13,571 nt of DNA from CAZIOI01 sp964540855 (GTDB lineage: Bacteria > Patescibacteriota > UBA1384 > DTJR01): assembly GCA_964540855.1 (NCBI GenBank), contig CAZIOI010000015.1:1-13571 (forward strand). Direction: 5' to 3'. Below are positions 6,736-12,116 of the stretch, one piece after another. The position numbers and the translations under genes were made by a program. A model generated the notes under the pieces. It had not been told where the DNA came from. It worked only from the letters and a program-made list of their open reading frames with translations, and did no database searches. Positions within the stretch are counted from its first letter, which is position 1; every line of letters starts with the position of its first letter.

Positions 6736-7755
6736 AAAATTTTCGACTAGCGTTTCGGCCTGTTGTTTATTCTCAACCCACACAATCTTTGGGAAGCGGC
6801 GAAACCATGTCAGCTGCCGGCGGGCGTAAGCGTGAATTTTGTATTTTAGCTCCTGCGCCATTTTCTCAAACTCGCAAGAGGAAAAAATTTGGTCATTTGA
6901 TATTAGTATTTTTTCTGTTTGAAAAAATTTTTTACATTTTGCATTTAGGATTAGGTTTGCGTTCCGCCCGCAAACCGCATTTTGATTTTTGATTTTTAAT
7001 CTTTTATTTGAAATAAGGTATTTACATATTGTTCTATATTCCAGTCCAAGTTTTTCCAGCCACTTTTGATCTACGCCGGATTGTAATAGCCTAGCTATCT
7101 CGTCTAGCATTCCTTCTCTGAAGCGGCTGTCAACGCGCATATCAATTTTTTTATAAAGTATTTCTCGAGGCAGATTTATTCCAAGTTGCAAGAATTCATA
7201 GTTTGGCGGATTCTTGGTAACTTTAGTCCCCTCTTGCGCCCTCTCAATCGCGCGGATCAGGCGATGAGGATTTTTTTGATCAATCTTCCCAAAAACATTT
7301 TCATCAAGCTTTTGTAAAATTATCCGCAGTTTTTCAAGAGAACTCTTTTCGAGTTCGTCTCTTGAATAATTAGTAAGTTTTACGTTGTGGTTTTTCGTTT
7401 TTCGTTTTTCGTTTTTCGTTAGCGTAAATCCCTCAACAAATGCCTGAACATAAAGTCCCGTCCCGCCGGCGATAATCGGCAATTTTCCTCTACCTAAAAT
7501 ATCCTCTACGGATTTCTTAGCTAGCTCGAGCCACGCGAACATATTAAAATCTTCCTCGGGATTGCAGATATCGATCAGGTGACATTTAATATCGCCGTAT
7601 TCAGCTAAATCTTTGCCGGTACCAATATCTAATCCGCGATAAATCTGCCTCGAATCAGCCGAAATAATTTCCCCGTTAAATTTTTTTGCCAACCGAACAG
7701 CCAGTCCGGTCTTGCCGGAAGCCGTTGGTCCTACTACGCAAATAATTTTTTTCAT
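6724..7755 (-). CDS. miaA: tRNA dimethylallyltransferase MiaA, with two low-complexity insertions
   Basis: Transfers a dimethylallyl group from DMAPP to N6 of A37 in tRNAs reading UNN codons, improving decoding accuracy. Motifs: P-loop GPTASGKT (9-16), SADSRQIYRGLDIGTGK (32-48), IAGGTGLYVQA (95-105), the NPHRLIRAIERA segment, GLEYRTICKYLIS, and near the end HAYARRQLTWFRRFPKI. The start is ATG at 7755 (MKKIICVVGP), which puts the P-loop in the standard place; the longer frame upstream would cross the divergent promoter. At 343 residues it is longer than most MiaA proteins. Two segments do not look like family sequence: residues 113-122 (TKNEKRKTKN), encoded by four perfect 7-bp repeats, and about residues 250-293, encoded by heptamer-like tracts around a GC-rich hairpin. 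Both keep the frame open, and the second separates CKYLIS from the expected EKMAQELKYKIHAYARRQ helix. Activity is likely but unproven. Confidence 0.93.
   Translation of the reverse strand: MKKIICVVGPTASGKTGLAVRLAKKFNGEIISADSRQIYRGLDIGTGKDLAEYGDIKCHLIDICNPEEDFNMFAWLELAKKSVEDILGRGKLPIIAGGTGLYVQAFVEGFTLTKNEKRKTKNHNVKLTNYSRDELEKSSLEKLRIILQKLDENVFGKIDQKNPHRLIRAIERAQEGTKVTKNPPNYEFLQLGINLPREILYKKIDMRVDSRFREGMLDEIARLLQSGVDQKWLEKLGLEYRTICKYLISNKRLKIKNQNAVCGRNANLILNAKCKKFFQTEKILISNDQIFSSCEFEKMAQELKYKIHAYARRQLTWFRRFPKIVWVENKQQAETLVENFLCK
6935..6997. repeat. Degenerate heptamer tracts flanking a GC-rich hairpin, inside miaA
   Basis: A perfect 8-bp inverted repeat, GGTTTGCG (6954-6961) and CGCAAACC (6969-6976), encloses a 7-base loop. 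It is the most GC-rich spot in an otherwise AT-rich segment. On the left, CATTTTG (6935-6941), CATTTAG (6942-6948) and GATTAGG (6949-6955) are successive 7-mers; on the right, GCATTTT (6977-6983) is followed by GATTTTT twice (6984-6997). The tract encodes most of the extra segment at MiaA residues 254-274. It looks like an inserted repeat element; it is not a terminator because it lies within the reading frame and no T-run directly follows the stem. Confidence 0.55.
7391..7418. repeat. Perfect heptanucleotide tandem repeat, four copies, inside miaA
   Basis: TTTTTCG is repeated four times without error. On the coding (minus) strand the unit is CGAAAAA, read as ...NEKRKTKN... at MiaA residues 113-122. 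Seven bases are not a multiple of three, so gain or loss of one unit would shift the frame, while three units (21 bases) would keep it. The unit has no stop codon in any of the three frames on this strand. Confidence 0.85.
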
Positions 7756-7768
7756 ATTAGTTGCTCGC

Positions 7769-7797
7769 AAAATACCAATAATCGGGTTATAATTCAA
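7769..7797 (-). promoter_or_regulatory. Promoter of miaA
   Basis: On the minus strand, TTGAAT (7797-7792) is followed after 17 bases by TATTTT (7774-7769), with an extended TGG directly before the -10 box. Transcription would start around 7761-7763, giving a leader of about 6-8 nt and no room for a Shine-Dalgarno site. The -35 hexamer overlaps the -10 box of the divergent comM promoter. Confidence 0.5.
7788..7793 (+). promoter_or_regulatory. Consensus -10 box of the comM operon
   Basis: A perfect TATAAT lies in the 60-bp spacer between the divergent miaA and comM genes. Transcription should begin near 7800-7802. No good -35 is found at 16-18 bases; TTGCTC at 7761-7766 is 21 bases away. The box shares bases 7792-7793 with the -35 of the miaA promoter, so polymerase should not be able to occupy both promoters at once. 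Confidence 0.55.
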
Positions 7798-7802
7798 GCG
7801 TT

Positions 7803-7806
7803 GAGG
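7803..7806 (+). promoter_or_regulatory. Shine-Dalgarno GAGG supporting the comM start at 7816
   Basis: GAGG ends 9 nt before the ATG at 7816 and would lie at the very 5' end of the predicted transcript. The competing choice is the in-frame TTG at 7801, which sits 7 nt after the -10 box and could be read as a leaderless start, adding five residues (MRRLY). I prefer the ATG because it is a stronger start codon and gives the N-terminus expected for the family. Confidence 0.4.
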
Positions 7807-7815
7807 CGTCTTTAT

Positions 7816-9327
7816 ATGGAAAAACTTGCCAAAATTCATTCGTTTGCCGTCTCCGGATTGGAACCGCAATTGATTGATGTGGAGGTTGATGTTGGTGCCG
7901 GAATTCCATCGGTCACGATCGTAGGCTTACCGGACAAGGCGGTTGAAGAATCCAAGGAGCGGGTCCGGCTTGCTCTCAAAAATTCCGGTTTTGATTTTCC
8001 GCAGAAAAAAATTGTTGTCAATCTTGCGCCGGCCGATCTAAAAAAAGAAGGACCGTCGTTTGATTTGCCGATCGCTATGGGCGTTTTATCTGCCGGAGGC
8101 CTGATTAGCCCGGAGATGATTGAAGGAGTCTTATTTTTGGGTGAGTTGTCGTTGACCGGTAAGCTCAGACCGACCAGAGGCGTTGTTCAATCCGCAATTT
8201 TATCAAAAAAACTCGGTTTGAAACTTGTCTGTCCGATTGAAAACGCGACAGAAGCGGATTTGGTTTCATCTTTAAAAATTATGCCTGCCGAAAGTTTAAA
8301 AGGTTTAGTTTCGGATCTTTTGGCAAATAAAGAATTTTCGCAAACCGTTTTTCCAAAATTTGCCGGAGACGTAGACGACGATGACTATGATTTTTCAAAA
8401 ATTGTCGGCCAGTCGCAGGCAAAACGTGCTTTTGAAATCGCAGCTGCAGGAGGCCATAACATCTTAACTCAAGGTTCACCGGGCGGGGGTAAGACGCTAT
8501 TGTCTCGCAGTATGGTCGGGATTTTGCCCGAGTTGGACGAAGACGAAGTACTGGAGCTTACTAAAATTTATTCTGTCGCGGGACTTTTGAATTCTGATCA
8601 ACCGATTGTGACCGAGAGACCGTTTAGGTGTCCTCATCATACGACCTCACCGGTTGCGATAATTGGCGGCGGAAGCATTCCGAAACCCGGGGAGATCACG
8701 CTTGCGCATAAAGGGGTGTTGTTTCTGGATGAATTTCCCGAGTTTCCCCGCTTGGTGTTAGAGTCGTTACGACAGCCGCTCGAGGATCATTTCGTTACCA
8801 TTTCGCGCTCGCAGGCGGCGGTTAGGTTTCCGGCTGATTTTATTTTGGTTGCCGCCAAGAATCCTTGTCCATGCGGGTATTTCGGCGATGCCACAAAGGA
8901 GTGTATCTGCTCGGCGGGACAAATTGATAAATACAACAAGAGAATTTCCGGCCCGATGCTTGATAGGATTGATATTAGAATCAGTGTGGATAAAATGCCA
9001 ATAAGACAAATGAAATCTTCAGTGGAAGCCGAATCTTCAAAGTTGGTTCGCGATCGTGTAACGGCTGCCAGAAAGCTTCAGCTTACGCGGTCAATCAAAG
9101 TTTTTGGAAAGAAAAAACTCAATAGCAAGCTGAAAAAGGACGACATTGAAAAATTGGGTATCGACCCGCAAGCGGATGATATTGTATTGAGTTCGGCTGA
9201 AAAATTGGATTTGTCCATGAGGTCGTTTATAAAAATCTTGCGTGTTGCGCGCACTATTGCCGATTTGGCCGGAGAAGATAAGATAAGTAAGTCTCATGTA
9301 ATTGAAGCGCTTCAGTACAGAAATTAA
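7816..9327 (+). CDS. comM: ComM/YifB-family Mg-chelatase-like AAA+ ATPase
   Basis: In naturally competent Gram-negative bacteria ComM is a hexameric helicase driving branch migration of incoming DNA during transformation; the wider YifB family is found in many bacteria, often without proven competence. Order of domains: N-terminal S5/Lon-like ChlI domain (about 18-140; VEVDVGAGIPSVTIVGLPDK and KERVRLALKNSGFDFP), AAA+ module (about 193-400), and C-terminal Mg-chelatase helical domain (about 405-500). The AAA+ part shows Walker A GSPGGGKT (220-227, Ser where Pro is common), PFRCPHHTTSPV, Walker B GVLFLDEFPEF (300-310), a Cys cluster NPCPCGYFGD with CIC (351, 353, 363, 365), and SGPMLDRIDI. The length of 503 aa is typical. 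It heads the operon, two bases before pgeF. Whether it serves DNA uptake here is inference. Confidence 0.93.
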   Translation: MEKLAKIHSFAVSGLEPQLIDVEVDVGAGIPSVTIVGLPDKAVEESKERVRLALKNSGFDFPQKKIVVNLAPADLKKEGPSFDLPIAMGVLSAGGLISPEMIEGVLFLGELSLTGKLRPTRGVVQSAILSKKLGLKLVCPIENATEADLVSSLKIMPAESLKGLVSDLLANKEFSQTVFPKFAGDVDDDDYDFSKIVGQSQAKRAFEIAAAGGHNILTQGSPGGGKTLLSRSMVGILPELDEDEVLELTKIYSVAGLLNSDQPIVTERPFRCPHHTTSPVAIIGGGSIPKPGEITLAHKGVLFLDEFPEFPRLVLESLRQPLEDHFVTISRSQAAVRFPADFILVAAKNPCPCGYFGDATKECICSAGQIDKYNKRISGPMLDRIDIRISVDKMPIRQMKSSVEAESSKLVRDRVTAARKLQLTRSIKVFGKKKLNSKLKKDDIEKLGIDPQADDIVLSSAEKLDLSMRSFIKILRVARTIADLAGEDKISKSHVIEALQYRN

Positions 9328-9329
9328 TT

Positions 9330-10022
9330 ATGAAATTTAAAAAAGAAAACTTTGATATTTTTGTTAGCGAAAAAGACGACGGAGCGATGAACCTTGCTCC
9401 GGATGGAAGCTTGAGCGATAATGCAATCAAATTTCTGCGCACAATTGGTATATCGGACAATTTTGCATATATGCGCCAGACTCACAGTGCGATCGTGAAA
9501 TATATTGATAACTCGGGAGTGTGTGTGGCAGATGGCATTATTGCGAAAAACAATCTGGCACTCGGCGTGAGAAGTGCGGATTGCGTGCCTTTAGTGCTTG
9601 CCTTAGACAAGTATGTAGCTGTTGTGCATATTAGCAGGGAAAATCTCATTGGAGGAATAATCAGTAATCTTTCTCGGGAATTGACGACTTTAGGCACGGA
9701 TTTGTCGCGAGCTGAGATTTTTCTTGGTCCGCATATTAGGGCGAAAAACTACGAGATTAAGTCAAATGTTACAAAGATAATTGAGAGGACTAGATTTTCA
9801 AATAATATATTGCGTAAAAATAAAAAAGTATTTTTTGATTTGACCACGGCGGTTACAGACGAACTTGCTCGAGTTGGTTTTTGCAGTCATAATATTATCG
9901 ATTGCATGATCGACACATACGAGGCGGACGATCTTTTTAGCTATCGCAGATATTGCTCCGGCGATAATGATGTGAAAACTTTTTTTACAATAATTAACGT
10001 AAATGTCCAAGAAAAATCTTAA
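9330..10022 (+). CDS. pgeF: PgeF/YfiH (DUF152, laccase-like) family protein with altered active-site motif
   Basis: Belongs to the YfiH/YlmD/LACC1 family, once called polyphenol oxidases and now tied to purine nucleoside phosphorolysis and, in E. coli, to peptidoglycan editing (removal of wrongly inserted L-Ser). The metal/catalytic triad is present: His52 in RQTHS, Cys85 in SADCVP, His100 in AVVHIS. Other family marks are VADGIIAKNNLALGVRSADC, LGPHIRAKNYEI, a motif FFDLTTAV and FSYRR. The normally strong HAGWRG motif is replaced by HISREN, losing Gly, Trp and the usual Arg position, so substrate handling may differ. At 230 residues it is slightly shorter than most members. The ATG is 2 bases after the comM stop, with no Shine-Dalgarno site, and the end overlaps the next gene by 20 bases, so it is part of the operon. 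Confidence 0.85.
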   Translation: MKFKKENFDIFVSEKDDGAMNLAPDGSLSDNAIKFLRTIGISDNFAYMRQTHSAIVKYIDNSGVCVADGIIAKNNLALGVRSADCVPLVLALDKYVAVVHISRENLIGGIISNLSRELTTLGTDLSRAEIFLGPHIRAKNYEIKSNVTKIIERTRFSNNILRKNKKVFFDLTTAVTDELARVGFCSHNIIDCMIDTYEADDLFSYRRYCSGDNDVKTFFTIINVNVQEKS

Positions 10023-11052
10023 AATATATAATAAACTTTTCTTTTTTGCCGTTTCAGTTGTTTTTATTATTGTTTTTGTCCGCCAATTTGGCAGCATTTC
10101 CGAAGCTATAGAGACTCTTTCTCGTGGTAGCTGGTTGTTTTTGGCGGCGATCATTGTGATTCAGTTTGTGGGAATCGTCAACAGAGGGGCATTTTATCAC
10201 AGCTTATATGAATTTTTTTCAGTAAAAGATTCGCTAAAAAAACTTACATATTTGTCTGTTGCGTCGAATTTCTTGAATCTCGCCGCTCCCGCTGGCGGTC
10301 TCTCCGGAATGGCGGTCTTTGTCTCAGAAGCTCAAAAGCAGGGAATGAGCAAAACCAGATCGATTTTTGTCAACCTGTTTGCCTATTTTTTAATCTATCT
10401 CGTTTTTATTTTAGTTTTGCTAATGGGGCTTTTTTATCTGTTTTTCAACGAGCAACTATATACGTATCAGTTGGTGACGGCGGGTATTTTATTCGGGGCG
10501 ATTATAATTTTAATCATTGTTGCATTAATCGCTCTAAAAGGGGCGGCGAGAGTCAAGAAACTGATGACGTTTGCAGCCAGCACTCTAAATTACATTGCCA
10601 GATTTTTGCAATCCAAAAAGGTTTTGATAAGCGACGGACAGATTCATCTGATAAGCACCGAAATCAGCGAATGCCTCAAAACCATTCAAAAGAAATTTTA
10701 TCAATTAAGAATGCCGGTATTGCACGTTTTATTGATCGAAACAATCGACATTTTAACCCTGTTTTATATCTTTTTGGCATTCAGGTTTTCTATAAATATA
10801 GGGGTTTTGATCAGCGTCTATGCAATTTCGGTATTGTTTAGCCTGGTTTCGATAACTCCGGGCGGAATCGGCGTGGTTGAGGCGACCATGATCGTCGTTT
10901 TGACAAATTTGCAGGTTCCGGTTGAGTTAGCCACCATATCTGTGATGGCTTATAGATTTTTTACTTTCTGGACACCATTTGTTCTTGGTTACTTTGCATT
11001 CAGAAAACTGCAAAGACAAAAGCTAATAGATTTAGAAAATGCCACAGGTTGA
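10003..11052 (+). CDS. LPG-synthase-TM / UPF0104 family flippase-like membrane protein
   Basis: Polytopic inner-membrane protein resembling the transmembrane half of lysylphosphatidylglycerol synthase MprF (the YbhN/AglD-like flippase group), here without the cytoplasmic aminoacyltransferase domain. About seven or eight hydrophobic segments can be picked out, among them residues 12-27, 43-59, 123-148, 157-178, 242-260, 264-284, 295-313 and 316-333. Family landmarks are NRGAFYHSL (60-68), the loop NLAAPAGGLSGMAVFVSEA (92-110), STPGG-like TPGGIGVVEATMI (285-297) and a conserved Arg318 in AYRFF. The family is thought to move lipids or lipid-linked sugars across the membrane; the substrate is unknown here. 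The ATG overlaps pgeF by 20 bases and the TGA overlaps the sortase by 14, suggesting coupled expression with the sortase. Confidence 0.85.
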   Translation: MSKKNLKIYNKLFFFAVSVVFIIVFVRQFGSISEAIETLSRGSWLFLAAIIVIQFVGIVNRGAFYHSLYEFFSVKDSLKKLTYLSVASNFLNLAAPAGGLSGMAVFVSEAQKQGMSKTRSIFVNLFAYFLIYLVFILVLLMGLFYLFFNEQLYTYQLVTAGILFGAIIILIIVALIALKGAARVKKLMTFAASTLNYIARFLQSKKVLISDGQIHLISTEISECLKTIQKKFYQLRMPVLHVLLIETIDILTLFYIFLAFRFSINIGVLISVYAISVLFSLVSITPGGIGVVEATMIVVLTNLQVPVELATISVMAYRFFTFWTPFVLGYFAFRKLQRQKLIDLENATG

Positions 11053-11713
11053 TTCCGTCGGTTATAAACTCCCCGAGATCAAAAATGCGAGAGCAAAAAA
11101 AAGACCGCTTTATGCGGTTATTTTGGTTGATGCGCTATCGATAATCGGTTTTTCGCTGGTTTGTTTTGTATGTATAAATTTGCCGGCATATTTGCATATT
11201 GCAAAATACAAAATTAATCCGGACAAAATATCGGTGCAACCGCCATCTACAGAAAATCCACAAGAAAAAAAATATCCACAAAAAACGACCTCGCAGAATA
11301 ATCGCCTGATTATTCCTAAGATCGGAGTTGACGCGCCGATTATCTGGGATGTCGATGAATCCCAATCGGTAGAAAAATTACAGCAAGGAGTCATCCACAT
11401 TGGCTCAACGGGCAAACCCGACGAAAACAAAAATGTTTTCTTGAGCGGTCACAGTTCAAATTATTGGTGGAACGCAGGTGATTATAATAGTGTGTTTGCT
11501 TTATTGCCGCAGTTGACAGAGGGGGATGAAATATTTGTGACTTATGAAAGCATGATGTACAAATATACGGTTGACAGCCGCGAAGAGGTAGAGAAAAACG
11601 CTGCTAGCAGATTTCTCAATTTTGAATCTAGCCGGTTGACTCTTATGACCTGTACGCCGGTAGGAACAAATCTCAAGCGACTGATTATTGGCGCAGCGCC
11701 GTCTGATAAATAA
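11039..11713 (+). CDS. Sortase family transpeptidase
   Basis: Membrane-anchored cysteine transpeptidase that cuts a C-terminal sorting signal and joins the protein to the cell wall or to another protein. Layout: short cytoplasmic N-terminus, one membrane segment (about 24-50), a Pro/Lys/Gln-rich stalk (60-88), then the sortase barrel (89-222) starting RLIIPKIGVDAPIIWDV. The catalytic triad is visible: His138 in FLSGHSS, Cys205 in LTLMTCTPVGTN and Arg214 in LKRLIIGAA. The TCTP-GTNLKR pattern resembles class D/E enzymes rather than class A, but I cannot assign the class firmly. The length of 224 aa is normal. It is the last gene of the comM operon, overlaps the upstream membrane-protein gene by 14 bases, and lies 38 bases before a small gene with a likely sorting signal. 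Confidence 0.93.
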   Translation: MPQVDSVGYKLPEIKNARAKKRPLYAVILVDALSIIGFSLVCFVCINLPAYLHIAKYKINPDKISVQPPSTENPQEKKYPQKTTSQNNRLIIPKIGVDAPIIWDVDESQSVEKLQQGVIHIGSTGKPDENKNVFLSGHSSNYWWNAGDYNSVFALLPQLTEGDEIFVTYESMMYKYTVDSREEVEKNAASRFLNFESSRLTLMTCTPVGTNLKRLIIGAAPSDK

Positions 11714-11716
11714 ATT

Positions 11717-11744
11717 TTGAGCAAATAGCGGTTTGTAGTATTAT
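11717..11744 (+). promoter_or_regulatory. Leaderless-type promoter of the 107-aa surface gene
   Basis: TTGAGC (11717-11722, 4/6) and TATTAT (11739-11744, 5/6) are separated by 16 bases. Seven nt separate the -10 box from the ATG at 11752, so the transcript is predicted to start at the start codon. No Shine-Dalgarno site is present and no terminator separates this gene from the sortase. Confidence 0.55.
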
Positions 11745-11751
11745 TAGCTAG

Positions 11752-12075
11752 ATGAAGAAATTTTTCGTATTTGCTTTGGTTTTAGTCTCGTGCGTGTTAG
11801 CCGGTAGTGTTGTGTTTGCGCAAGACACAATACCTCCTTTGGGTTTGCCTACAAGCGACAGTGCGACGGCTACTGTTAGCGCCACTGCGACAGAAACCAG
11901 CTACGATGATTATATTCAAGTTGAAACGGTGACTCCCACAACCGACGAGCAAGAAGCCGAAGATGTGGCGGATACGGGGTCGGAGATCTATATACTCGCT
12001 GCGGTTTCACTCTTGGCCGGCTTTGGAATATATTTTGTTAAAAAATATCGAGATATTAAAAAATATAGTTTGTAA
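11752..12075 (+). CDS. Small surface protein with sortase-type sorting signal, 107 aa
   Basis: Probable sortase substrate. Residues 1-23 are a signal peptide (MKKFFVFALVLVSCVLAGSVVFA, cleavage before QDT; LVSC at 11-14 also resembles a lipobox, less likely). Residues 24-71 form a low-complexity Thr/Ser/Ala/Glu/Asp-rich stretch typical of an extended stalk. At the C-terminus VADTG (72-76) is followed by a hydrophobic span (IYILAAVSLLAGFGIYFV, 79-96) and a basic tail (KKYRDIKK), the three parts of a cell-wall sorting signal. VADTG is one residue from the LAxTG motif of class E sortases. The mature part between the signals is only about 50 residues, too short for an evident globular domain, so it may be a stalk, pilin-like unit or anchor for something else. 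Its position 38 bases after the sortase supports the pairing. An alternative reading is a simple small membrane protein. Confidence 0.8.
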   Translation: MKKFFVFALVLVSCVLAGSVVFAQDTIPPLGLPTSDSATATVSATATETSYDDYIQVETVTPTTDEQEAEDVADTGSEIYILAAVSLLAGFGIYFVKKYRDIKKYSL

Positions 12076-12079
12076 TCTA

Positions 12080-12108
12080 TTTATAACTTGTGTTCTCTCT
12101 AGTATAAT
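12080..12108 (+). promoter_or_regulatory. Promoter of the 479-aa envelope gene
   Basis: A perfect TATAAT (12103-12108) has a weak -35 (TTTATA, 12080-12085, 4/6) 17 bases upstream. The ATG at 12117 is 8 nt after the -10 box, so the message is probably leaderless. This placement decides the start: TTG 12108 and ATG 12111 lie inside or only 2 nt after the -10 box and would not be transcribed. Confidence 0.6.
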
Positions 12109-12116
12109 TGATGTCA

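Noticed and set aside
7756..7869. Longer miaA start (38 extra codons) on the minus strand
   Set aside because: The extension would cross the divergent promoters and overlap the comM start, and it has no MiaA homology; the P-loop is correctly placed from 7755.
12044..12057. Palindrome AATATC-GA-GATATT near the end of the 107-aa gene
   Set aside because: Lies inside the coding tail, has a 2-base loop, is AT-rich and is not followed by a T-run; probably chance.
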